Assembly: GCA_900543085.1 (NCBI GenBank) | Contig: UQQF01000006.1 | Coordinates: 1-64,000, forward strand | Direction: 5' to 3' | Source: an uncultured Eubacteriales bacterium | Lineage (GTDB): Bacteria; Bacillota; Clostridia; Oscillospirales; Oscillospiraceae | DNA: 64,000 nt | In this document: positions 16,961-25,430 of the stretch, piece after piece | Layout of the letters: each line of letters starts with the position of its first letter | Numbering within the stretch: the first letter of the stretch is position 1 | The notes under the pieces: generated by a model | What the model was told of the DNA's origin: nothing | Database searches by the model: none | Seen by the model: the letters and a program-made list of their open reading frames with translations, nothing else | Made by a program: the position numbers and the translations under genes

Positions 16961-19354
16961 TCCAAGCGGCTCAGACTTTGCAGCAAGCCCATGTTCGTCG
17001 TGCCAAACCACCTCACCGAGCAGTGGGCAAGCGAGTTCCTCAGGCTCTATCCCTCCGCGAATATCCTCGTCACGACGAAGAAAGACTTCGAGAAGGCCAA
17101 CCGACAGAAATTCTGCGCCCGCATAGCCACCGGCAACTACGACGCTGTAATCATCGGTCACAGCCAGTTTGAGAAGATCCCCGTGTCCCAAGAGCGGCAA
17201 GAGCAGCTTTTGCAGGACCAGATTGACGAGATAACTGAGGGCATACGCGAGCTGAAAAGCTCCAACGGCGAGCGCTTCAGCATCAAGGCCATGGAACGCA
17301 CGAAAAAGGGGCTTGAGGCCAAGCTCAAGAAGCTATTGGATTCACCGCGAGACGATGTAGTCACGTTCGAGGAATTGGGTGTTGACCGCCTGTTCGTGGA
17401 CGAGGCACATTCGCATAAAAACCTCTACTACCAAACAAAAATGCAGAATGTAGCTGGTTTGTCCAGCGCAGAAGCCCAAAAGTCCTCAGATATGTACATG
17501 AAGTGCCGCTACCTTGACGAGAAAACCGGCAGCAAGGGCGTCGTGTTCGCCACCGGCACGCCCGTCTCGAACACGATGGTCGAGCTGTACACCATGCAGC
17601 GCTACCTACAGCACGACACGCTCGAAAACCTCGGCATGAGCCACTTCGACGCCTGGGCGGCGAACTTCGGAGAGACGGTCACGGCGATGGAGTTAGCTCC
17701 GGAAGGCTCAGGGTATCGCGCGCGTACACGATTTTCTAAGTTTTTCAACCTCCCGGAGCTTATGAGCATATTCAAGGAGGTCGCAGACATTAAAACTTCC
17801 GATGAGCTGAATTTACCGAAACCCGAGGTTGTGTACCACAACGAGGTGTCTCAACCCACGGAGATACAGAAGGCGCTCGTAAAAGAACTTTCCGAGCGCG
17901 CAAGTAAGGTACACGCACGGCTGGTCGAGCCTGATGAGGACAACATGCTCGCCATAACCAACGATGGCCGCAAGCTCGGACTCGACCAACGCGTAATTAA
18001 CCCGCTGCTGCCAGACGAGCTGGGGACGAAGGTCAACCGCTGTGTGGACAACGTGTTTAAGATTTGGGGGGACGGAGCGGACAAGAGGCTGACTCAGCTC
18101 ATTTTCTGCGACCTCTCTACGCCCGGAAAGGGCTTCAGCGTCTACGAGGATATTAAGAAAAAGCTTGTCACTCGCGGAGTGCCTGAGAATGAGATAGCCT
18201 TTATCCATGATGCCAACACGGACGAGAAAAAGAAGGCTTTGTTTGCGAAGGTTCGCTCTGGACAAGTCCGCGTACTCATGGGCAGCACCGCAAAGATGGG
18301 CGCGGGTACAAATGTGCAGGACCGGCTCATAGCCCTTCACGACCTCGACGCCCCATGGCGTCCCGGTGACCTCGAACAGCGCAAGGGACGCATTGAAAGG
18401 CAGGGCAATATGAATGAGACTGTTCATGTCTACAGGTACGTTACAGAAAATTCCTTTGATTCGTACCTTTGGCAGACTTTGGAGAACAAGCAGAAGTTTA
18501 TCTCACAGATTATGACCTCTAAGTCTCCCGTCAGAAGCTGCGAGGATGTGGATGAGACGACGCTTTCATTTGCAGCGATTAAAGCTCTGTGCGCGGGCGA
18601 CCCGAGGATAAAAGAAAAAATGAATTTAGACGTCGAAGTCTCGAAGCTGCGGTTGCTCAAGTCCAGCTTCCAGAGCCAGAGGTATATGCTTGAGGACAAC
18701 CTGGCACGGTATTTCCCGCGCGAGATTGCGGAGACGAAAGCCCGGATTGCCGCGCTCGAATCGGACATAGGGATGCGCGACACGCATCCCGTGCCCGCTG
18801 ACGGTTTTGTCGGCATCGAGCTGGACGGCGTCCGCTACACAGAGCGCGTCGCAGCCGGTGAAGCCATTCTGAACATTTTGCCAACCGTGCAGGATACGAA
18901 GCCCGTTCATGTCGGAGCGTTTCGCGGCTTTGAGGTAGAAATCTCGCTCTCAGAGTTCGGCAAATACTCACTTACGCTTAACGGTGCGTCTGAGCACTAC
19001 GTTGAGTTGGGAGCTGACGCGCGCGGCAATATTCTGCGCGTCGAGAACGCGCTTGCTTCACTGGACAAAAAGCTGGATGCTAACCGCGCCCGGTTCGTGG
19101 ACTTGGAGAGCCAGGTCGAGAATGCGCACGCCGAGCTTGAAAAGCCATTCCCACAGGAGACCGAGCTCGCTGAAAAGAGCGCGCGGCTAATAGAGCTGAA
19201 CGCGGAGTTGGACATGGAGAACAATGCGCCGCCTGAGCCAGTTGCCGAGGAAAAAGAGGAGGATCGCACATCGCTGCTCGCAAAACTCAAAGAACCAATA
19301 CCGCTTTACCAGTCAAAGCAATCGCAACATCAAGCAAAGGAGGCGTGTCTATGA
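16961..19354 (+). pseudogene. N6-methylase/helicase, C-terminal helicase part (interrupted)
   Basis: C-terminal SNF2-like helicase half of the interrupted giant protein. Homology resumes at SKRLRLCSKPMFVVPNHLTEQW. Visible motifs are the DEAH box (VDEAHSHK), GVVFATGTPVSNTMVELY, and motif VI (QRKGRIERQGN). The Walker A segment expected just before the resumption point is absent, so this half cannot be a working ATPase. The usable ORF starts at ATG 16991 but has no Shine-Dalgarno. The end overlaps the DUF3848 gene by four bases, so downstream translational coupling may depend on this remnant. Confidence 0.85.
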
Positions 19355-20049
19355 ACCCGCTTGAACAGCTCACTGACAAAATGACAGCTGAGTTCAATAC
19401 ATACCGGGACTGGCTGCTCAAGCAGCCGCCGGAGGAAATTTTGAATCATGCAAATGAGTACAACACAAAGCAAGAAATAATGGCAGTTCTGTCTGACGCA
19501 GACCTTTCGCCTGCGCAAATTGAAACGCTGCTGCGCTCGCCCTGCCCGCTGGAGGATGTCTTTAAAGACTGTGTCCACATCGATCAGTCGGACTACAACT
19601 ACACTTTGAAAGTCCTCATAGACCAGCGCGCCGACATAGAAATGGATATGCAGCGCGCCATACCGATCTACAACGGCACGGCGCGTGAGGCAAATGAGCG
19701 CGGAGAGCTGGACAAGTTCAAGGCTTCGGCTGAGGCCGATGAGAATTGCAAAACCGCCATTGAAAACGCCATCGTCCGCAACTATGACGGCTCCCGGCTG
19801 AACACCAACGCCGCAATACGCGAGGTGCGCGAGCAGTTTGGTGACAAGCGGCTTACCCGTGTCACGGCCTCGCTTATAGTCAACAGGCCGCACGACGAGC
19901 GCATCAGTCCGGAGAATATGAAATGGGCTGAGAAGAACGCCACGACGAAAAAAGCCTTTACCGACCGCACCCACTCCGGCCTGCTGGACATCTTCGCCAC
20001 GCGCCTGCGCGAGAGCGAGCACAAACGCGAGAGGGGCGCGGAGCGGTGA
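19351..20049 (+). CDS. DUF3848/DUF3849 ICE protein
   Basis: A 232-residue helical protein. The first part (LTDKMTAEFNTYRDWLL ... ILNHANEY) is DUF3848-like. The second (CKTAIENAIVRNYDGSRLN ... WAEKN) is DUF3849-like. These domains occur as separate or fused proteins next to the methylase/helicase in related ICEs; no biochemical role is known. AAAGGAGG lies 7 bases before ATG 19351, and the gene overlaps both neighbours. Confidence 0.75.
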   Translation: MNPLEQLTDKMTAEFNTYRDWLLKQPPEEILNHANEYNTKQEIMAVLSDADLSPAQIETLLRSPCPLEDVFKDCVHIDQSDYNYTLKVLIDQRADIEMDMQRAIPIYNGTAREANERGELDKFKASAEADENCKTAIENAIVRNYDGSRLNTNAAIREVREQFGDKRLTRVTASLIVNRPHDERISPENMKWAEKNATTKKAFTDRTHSGLLDIFATRLRESEHKRERGAER

Positions 20050-20381
20050 AAAACACGCGCAATATGTTCCTGCTCATCCGCATAAACGACGAGGAGCGCG
20101 AGCAGATTCAGGCACGGATGGAGCTCGCCGGGACGAAGAACATGAGCGCCTTTATTCGCAAAATGGCGCTCGACGGGCGAATCATTCTGCTGGACATGGA
20201 TGAAATAAAAACGCTGGTGAGCCTCCTGCGGCGCACCAGCGCAAATGTGAATCAGATTGCAAAACGTGTTAACGCTACCAGTCGTGTGTACGAGAATGAC
20301 CTCGCGGAGATTCAAAACCGTCTCGGCGAGGTGTGGGCTGCGCTGGATATGGTGCTGCGAAAATTACTTGAAATCATTTAG
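20046..20381 (+). CDS. mobC: MobC relaxosome accessory protein
   Basis: A 111-residue ribbon-helix-helix type protein. NMFLLIRINDEEREQIQARM is the DNA-binding strand and helix, and the C-terminal helices (TSANVNQIAKRVNATSRVYE) are typical of MobC. MobC binds near oriT and assists strand separation for the relaxase. It starts at GTG overlapping the preceding gene by four bases. In related elements the relaxase follows directly; here an antisense gene separates them. Confidence 0.9.
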   Translation: MKNTRNMFLLIRINDEEREQIQARMELAGTKNMSAFIRKMALDGRIILLDMDEIKTLVSLLRRTSANVNQIAKRVNATSRVYENDLAEIQNRLGEVWAALDMVLRKLLEII

Positions 20382-21230
20382 GCTGTCCAGCCACACTTTA
20401 GCGCCTTTGGGATATTTCAATTCGTATTCACGATCGAAAAGTGCATTTTCTATCAGCCCGTTCGGGAGCGTGTATAGGGAAGATTTTTCTATCTGGAAAT
20501 CATAGCCACTGATGTGAGCACTAATATCTTTTACAGCGTCATCATCAAGGCGTGGATCCAGTGTTACTTTTTCTATAAACGATAAATCGTGTAAAGAAAC
20601 ATAAATGCCATTGACATCAGGAAATATACGCCATTGATCTTCTTCGTCTCTAAAATAATTTTGCAGGTATAGCAACAAGCGGATTTCTTTTTCATGTGAA
20701 AAGGCGTCTCTTTTTATAAACGCAGGAATCATATAGTATGGGTACGTTTCAGCCTCCTCGTCATAGAGTTTACACCACTCCTTGCTCTCTTCTAGCTTGG
20801 CGTATCTGATAGGCCCCAGAAATACCGCCTGGAATCGACCATTTGGTTCAATGGTGTAAAAATCGGTAGATTTGAACAGCTTTCTTGCTGTGGTTTGTAT
20901 ACATACACCTTGGCGGTCTGATGAGTAAATCCTCCACATAGCATCATTATCTGCGTCTGTTGACCAGCATGAACCATATAATGGCTTTATCATTTTGCTG
21001 GCCATATGTATGATAGCAAGAAAACTGTTGTGTGACGCCTGTTTGTCTCTGTGATAAGAAAGCAATCTCGACGGTATTTCCCACGGGTCATCCCAACATA
21101 AAATGTTTCGGAGATATAATTGTTTGCGCTCAATCATCTGACAAAAGAAATCTAATCGTATTATTCTGTAGATTGGCATATCCACATCTATATCCCGGTG
21201 AACCATTGGGCCAAAAGGATTAATTATCAT
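20364..21230 (-). CDS. DUF2971-family protein (cargo between mobC and relaxase)
   Basis: A 288-residue protein of the DUF2971 type: an N-terminal YRIIRLDFFCQMIERKQLYL, the conserved CWSTDADNDAMWRIYSS, and a later KRDAFSHEKEIRLLLYL. The biochemical role is unknown; members are scattered on mobile DNA. The gene is AT-rich, lies on the opposite strand and overlaps the 3' end of mobC by 18 bases. I chose ATG 21230 because GGAG lies 8 bases before it. Confidence 0.8.
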   Translation of the reverse strand: MIINPFGPMVHRDIDVDMPIYRIIRLDFFCQMIERKQLYLRNILCWDDPWEIPSRLLSYHRDKQASHNSFLAIIHMASKMIKPLYGSCWSTDADNDAMWRIYSSDRQGVCIQTTARKLFKSTDFYTIEPNGRFQAVFLGPIRYAKLEESKEWCKLYDEEAETYPYYMIPAFIKRDAFSHEKEIRLLLYLQNYFRDEEDQWRIFPDVNGIYVSLHDLSFIEKVTLDPRLDDDAVKDISAHISGYDFQIEKSSLYTLPNGLIENALFDREYELKYPKGAKVWLDSLNDFK

Positions 21231-21316
21231 AAACCACACTCCGCAATCGTTAATAGATTCATTTTACTTTGTATAAGCAAAGGCCGCAACAAAAAATATT
21301 AAAGGAGACGATATAA

Positions 21317-22696
21317 TTAGCTGCTACCCGCCTCATATCCATTCGTGGCTCAAAAAGCCAAAGTGTCATACACTCGCTCACCGAGCGAACGGACTACGTC
21401 AAGAACCCGGAGAAAACTGAAAACGGCTCATTGGTCTATGCCTATGGCTGCACACCGCAGCTCGTCGCGGCTGAGTTCGCACTCTCGAAACGGCAATATA
21501 CACAGCGCACAGGACGCAAGGCTCCGGGCGTCATTGCCTACCACATACGTCAATCGTTTAAGCCCGGCGAGATTACGCCGGAGGCGGCAAACCTCGTGGG
21601 GCGCGAGCTGGCCGAGCGCTTCCTCAAGGGCAAGCACGCATACATAGTCTGTACCCATGTGGACAGGAAGCACATCCACTCGCACATCATCTTTAACTCT
21701 ACCACCATCGACGGTACGGCGAAGTTCCGTGACTTTCTCGGCTCTGGACGCGCTGTGGGCAGGCTCTCCGACCTCATTTGTATCGAGCATGGGCTGTCTG
21801 TTATCCAGAACCCGCGACGTTACACGCATCCAACCTACGACAAGTGGCTGGGCGACAAAAAGCCACCGTCGCACCGCGATGTGCTGCGTGCTGCCATTGA
21901 CTATGCGCTCGCACGAAAGCCAGAAACATTTGAGAAGTTGCTACAGCTTATCTGCGAAAACGGCTACCGGGTGAGCTCCGGCAAGAACATAACGTTTTAC
22001 CGTGATGGCCAGCGAGCGATACGGCTTCACACGCTCGGTGCGGGATACTCCGAAGCCGAGCTGCGCGATGTCATAGCTGGCAAGGCGACACACAATCCGC
22101 GCGGGAAGCGTGAGGACGCACGTCTGCTCATAGACATCGAGGCCAAGCTCGCGGCAGGCAAAGGCGGCGGCTACGCACAATGGGCTAAGGTTTTCAACGT
22201 GAAGCAGATGGCGAAAACCTTGCTGTATTTGCAGGAGCACGGCATCAAGAGCCATGAGGAACTCAATGCCCGCGCCGACGCCGCGAGTGAAAAGCTCGCC
22301 GCGGTGAACGAGCGCATCAAAGCGATTGACGCGCGGATTAAGGAGATCGCCGAGCTACGCGGGCAGATTGTGACCTACGCCAAAACGCGAAAAACCTTCG
22401 ACGAGTACAAGGCATCGCGCTACTCGCGCAGGTTCTACGACGAGCACGAGAATGAGATTGAGCAGCACCGTGCGGCAAAGCGATACTTCAGCGAGCACTG
22501 CACAGGGAAGCTGCCGAAGATGAAAGACCTCAACGCCGAATTTGACAAGCTCGTTGCAGAGAAGCGCGCGGCCTACGCCGAATACCGTGCAATCCGCGAC
22601 GAGCACCGTGAGCTGCTCGTCCACCGCCACAACGTCGAGGTATTTCTCGGCGAAGAAAAGCCTGCCGCGTCCCATCAGGACCGCGGCGAAAGATAA
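21317..22696 (+). CDS. Relaxase (MOBP-like mobilization nuclease)
   Basis: Nicks oriT and pilots the ICE strand. The protein is about 459 residues if it starts at 21317. The nuclease core shows a Tyr near residue 27 (RTDYVKNPEKT), LVYAYGC, and the His cluster HVDRKHIHSH near residues 114-123. A coiled-coil tail follows. The first canonical in-frame start, TTG 21431, would remove the Tyr and all of motif I. AAAGGAG (21301-21307) is 9 bases from a TTA codon at 21317, and an in-frame TAA (21314) precedes it, so initiation at TTA or another near-cognate codon is implied. Confidence 0.88.
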   Translation, partial: LAATRLISIRGSKSQSVIHSLTERTDYVKNPEKTENGSLVYAYGCTPQLVAAEFALSKRQYTQRTGRKAPGVIAYHIRQSFKPGEITPEAANLVGRELAERFLKGKHAYIVCTHVDRKHIHSHIIFNSTTIDGTAKFRDFLGSGRAVGRLSDLICIEHGLSVIQNPRRYTHPTYDKWLGDKKPPSHRDVLRAAIDYALARKPETFEKLLQLICENGYRVSSGKNITFYRDGQRAIRLHTLGAGYSEAELRDVIAGKATHNPRGKREDARLLIDIEAKLAAGKGGGYAQWAKVFNVKQMAKTLLYLQEHGIKSHEELNARADAASEKLAAVNERIKAIDARIKEIAELRGQIVTYAKTRKTFDEYKASRYSRRFYDEHENEIEQHRAAKRYFSEHCTGKLPKMKDLNAEFDKLVAEKRAAYAEYRAIRDEHRELLVHRHNVEVFLGEEKPAASHQDRGER

Positions 22697-22721
22697 GCGC
22701 CAATGAGGGTGCGCCGCCGAA

Positions 22722-22795
22722 AAAAAGCTCCAGGCACTGGCCTGGAGCTTTTTGTGTTTTTGGGGTTTGGGGCATCAGCCCCAACAAGCGTTTTT
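22722..22795 (+). terminator. Double terminator after the relaxase
   Basis: First hairpin: AAAAAGCTCCAGGC / GCCTGGAGCTTTTT (14-bp stem, ACTG loop). It is followed by a block with a second stem, GGGGC-ATCA-GCCCC, and another T-run. The second block (22756-22795) recurs almost unchanged at 55648-55686. Confidence 0.8.
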
Positions 22796-23079
22796 AGCAA
22801 ACGTATATACGGTTGCCCTGCTTGCCGGTACAATAACCACGTAAACGGCAGGGTTGCAGCCATTTCAGCCGCGTGGTACGATTCTGGCAAAAGGCGGGAC
22901 GAAAGTGGCAGACTTGCTTGCTGGGTTTCTGCGGAATTACCCTCTTTGTAGACAGTCCGTTCATCCCGCGGGAGCCTTTTCTTTTAGGCTGGATGGGTGC
23001 GGCTCTGCCGCTTACCCGCGTCTCACACGCGCATGTAAGCTCTCGCACAAGGATGTTGTCCCGCATTGGAGGTTGTTTC
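22796..23079 (+). ncRNA. Candidate bridge-RNA region of the IS110 element
   Basis: About 280 bases without a supported gene lie directly upstream of the IS110 transposase. IS110 elements express a structured bridge RNA from such a flanking non-coding region to choose donor and target sites. I see complementary arms (for example CCTGC near 22815 and GCAGG near 22850) but cannot fold it reliably. The call rests on position and family knowledge. Confidence 0.35.
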
Positions 23080-24342
23080 ATGGAAAGCTCAGTCCCCGTC
23101 GCCGGTATAGACGTCAGTAAGCGCTTTAGCGACATGTGTGTATTAAGCCCGCAAAACGACGTCCTGCTCAGGCAGAAAATCTACCACGACATAACCAGCA
23201 TGAAACTCGCAGAGGAAAAGCTGCATGAGGTTGAGTTGCAATGCGGAACGAGGCCAGTCGTGGTCATGGAATCCACGTCGCACTACCATCTCATCCTGTT
23301 TCAGTTTTTCACGGACGCGGGATTTGAGGTGGTAGTGGTAAACCCCATACAAAGCGGTGCACTGAAGAACATAAACGTGCGCAAGGTCAAGAACGACCGC
23401 GTAGATGCGTACCGCATAGCCATGCTGTACCGGCTCAAGGTTTTGCGACCGTCGCAGATACCCACGAGCACTCTGCGCGGTCTGCAGCTGCTGACGCGTC
23501 AGCGCAGCGAACTTATGGACGATGTTACGCGTTTCAAGAACAGGCTGACGGCGTATCTCGATCAGATTTTCCCCGGATACTGTGAGGTGTTCTCCGACGT
23601 AGGCGGCGTTTCCTCGCGAGCCGTGCTTCGCCGGCGGCCTGCTCCGGACATGCTGCTGGCTGTGAGCGTGGACGAAATTGCGGAATTCATAGGCAAGGCC
23701 GGCAGCAAGGGACACAAATTTGGCGCTGAAAAAGCCGTGAAACTCAGGAATGCAGCTGAGTCTGCCCGCGTGATCGGTGTCAGGTCGGCAAGTAACACCA
23801 GCCTGATTGTGAATATGCTGGACATCATCGAGGGACTGTTGGCGGCTATACGGCGCGTCGAGGACGAGATAAAGGCGCTGGTGAAGCAGGAACCCGGCTT
23901 CGACGAGGATGTGCAGCTGCTTTGCAGCATACCGGGCATTGGTTTCAATTCTGCCGTGGTCATCGTGGCAGAGATGGGTGACATATCTCTGTTCAGAAAG
24001 CCTAAACAGCTCGCTGCATACTTTGGCCTTGACCCAGGCGAGAGGCAGTCAGGGACGTTCAAGGGCCGCAAGAACAAGCTGTCCAAGCGAGGCTCTCCTC
24101 AGGTGCGCGCGGTGCTGCACATGGCGGCGGTAAGCAGCGTTTCGCGGAACAGAAACGGCACATACAAGAATCCTGTTCTCGCTGATTATTACGAGAAGAA
24201 ATGTGCGGAGAAGCCCAAAAAGGTGGCTCGTGTAGCGGTCATGCGCAAGCTCTCGAACATCATTTACGCTGTCCTGCGTGACCGCAAGCCCTTTGAGCTT
24301 CGCACGCCGCAGGAACACATGAGGCTGCTCGCCGCGGCGTAA
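23080..24342 (+). CDS. IS110-family transposase
   Basis: A 420-residue transposase. The N-terminal RuvC-like domain starts with the catalytic Asp11 (GIDVSKRF). A coiled region leads to the transposase_20 domain, with helix-hairpin-helix PGIGFNSAVVIVAEMG and the Ser-containing LSKRGSPQVRAVLHMAA. I chose ATG 23080 because GGAGG precedes it; the frame stays open further upstream but those residues look non-coding. It appears intact. Element ends cannot be set because IS110 members lack terminal repeats. Confidence 0.92.
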   Translation: MESSVPVAGIDVSKRFSDMCVLSPQNDVLLRQKIYHDITSMKLAEEKLHEVELQCGTRPVVVMESTSHYHLILFQFFTDAGFEVVVVNPIQSGALKNINVRKVKNDRVDAYRIAMLYRLKVLRPSQIPTSTLRGLQLLTRQRSELMDDVTRFKNRLTAYLDQIFPGYCEVFSDVGGVSSRAVLRRRPAPDMLLAVSVDEIAEFIGKAGSKGHKFGAEKAVKLRNAAESARVIGVRSASNTSLIVNMLDIIEGLLAAIRRVEDEIKALVKQEPGFDEDVQLLCSIPGIGFNSAVVIVAEMGDISLFRKPKQLAAYFGLDPGERQSGTFKGRKNKLSKRGSPQVRAVLHMAAVSSVSRNRNGTYKNPVLADYYEKKCAEKPKKVARVAVMRKLSNIIYAVLRDRKPFELRTPQEHMRLLAAA

Positions 24343-24361
24343 GGAAGCCGCGTATTGAATT

Positions 24362-24389
24362 CAGGCTCACGTCAGATGCCGTGAGCCTG
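24362..24389. terminator. Hairpin downstream of the IS110 transposase
   Basis: Perfect 10-bp stem CAGGCTCACG / CGTGAGCCTG with an 8-base loop. It could be a terminator or the right-end structure of the IS. No strong T-run follows directly. Confidence 0.4.
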
Positions 24390-24505
24390 GGAGTCGTGCG
24401 CTTTTTTGCGGGAACGCCTTCTAAATTTTCTCTTGACTTTGCTTAGCTGGTCTAAAATGCGCACCCCCGCAACATGGCATGAAAAAACGGAGGCGCGTGC
24501 TTCTC

Positions 24506-24865
24506 TTACGCATCCTCCGTTTCTTTAGCCGCTTTCATCGCCTGGATGGTGGCTTCTACAATTTTCAGTTCTTTTTCGTCCAGGAAGCCCAGCATGGCGT
24601 CAATCCGCTTTCTGCACTCGCTCCCTTTATTCTTGGACGGATAGAAATATTGATCTACCGATATATCAAACATTGTCACCATCTGATAAAAGGTGTTGAA
24701 GCTGGGGTGCTGGCCGTCATTTTCGTTATACATAATGGTGCGCGGAGCCCGGTCAACAATATAGGCCAGTTGCTCCTGTGTCATCCCGCTGGCTTCCCTT
24801 GCCCGCTTGATGGTGAGCCCTACATTGTGAAAATCAAACCGTCGTTCATCTCTTTCAATCTTCAT
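24506..24865 (-). CDS. XRE-family transcriptional regulator
   Basis: A 119-residue Cro/CI-type regulator. The helix-turn-helix spans about residues 16-70 (LTIKRAREASGMTQEQLAYI ... RTIMYNENDGQHPS), followed by a helical C-terminal dimerisation region. It diverges from the adjacent blaI/blaR1 locus; whether it controls that locus or the nested element is unclear. Confidence 0.85.
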   Translation of the reverse strand: MKIERDERRFDFHNVGLTIKRAREASGMTQEQLAYIVDRAPRTIMYNENDGQHPSFNTFYQMVTMFDISVDQYFYPSKNKGSECRKRIDAMLGFLDEKELKIVEATIQAMKAAKETEDA

Positions 24866-24970
24866 AATATCACCTAATGTAATTTTACATTTCAGGTGTT
24901 ATTATTTGAACGACTACATATTTCATACCACCGACTAAATAATTTCATGTTTACAAAATGTTTTCATTTG

Positions 24971-25040
24971 CACTATTGGGGTAGTGTTGACAACTGAAAA
25001 CTATTGTGGTAGTATCATAGCGTAAACTATTGCAATAGTT
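24971..25040 (+). promoter_or_regulatory. blaI promoter with three ACTATTG-type operators
   Basis: TTGACA (24987-24992) and TAGTAT (25010-25015) are 17 bases apart. Three related dyads surround them: CACTATTGGGGTAGTG (24971-24986), ACTATTGTGGTAGTAT over the -10 (25000-25015), and the perfect palindrome AACTATTGCAATAGTT (25025-25040). This fits repression by the BlaI dimer encoded next. Confidence 0.75.
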
Positions 25041-25060
25041 CAAAGAAAGGATTTGATGAT

Positions 25061-25420
25061 ATGGCAATTAAGCTCTTTGATTCTGAGCTAAAGGTCATGG
25101 ATGTGCTATGGAAAGAAGGTGACAAGACCGCAAAGCAAATTTCTGATATTCTCAAAGAGGAAATCGGCTGGAACATGAACACCACCTACACCGTGATTAA
25201 AAAGTGCATCGCGAAAGGCGCCATTGAGCGTAGCGAGCCAAACTTCATGTGCCATGCGCTGATTGCAAAAGAGGTTGTGCAAGAGGCGGAGGCAGAGGAG
25301 CTGATTGGCAAGCTGTTTGACGGCTCCCCCGACAAACTGTTTGCCGCCTTGCTGGACAATCAAAAGCTATCCAAGGAGCAAATTGAAAATCTGCGCCGGA
25401 TGGTGGCTGAATTGGAATAG
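25061..25420 (+). CDS. blaI: BlaI/MecI-family repressor
   Basis: A 119-residue winged-helix repressor (LFDSELKVMDVLWKEGDKTA ... MNTTYTVIKKCIAKGAI) with a C-terminal dimerisation region that the BlaR1 peptidase would cleave. Eleven bases separate it from the downstream M56 sensor gene. No beta-lactamase lies beside it, so it probably controls other targets, first of all its own operon. Confidence 0.9.
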   Translation: MAIKLFDSELKVMDVLWKEGDKTAKQISDILKEEIGWNMNTTYTVIKKCIAKGAIERSEPNFMCHALIAKEVVQEAEAEELIGKLFDGSPDKLFAALLDNQKLSKEQIENLRRMVAELE

Positions 25421-25430
25421 GAGGTAACGC

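Noticed and set aside
22873..23079. N-terminal extension of the IS110 transposase upstream of ATG 23080
   Set aside because: The frame is open but the residues do not match the family and the good GGAGG site belongs to ATG 23080. The region is better read as non-coding.
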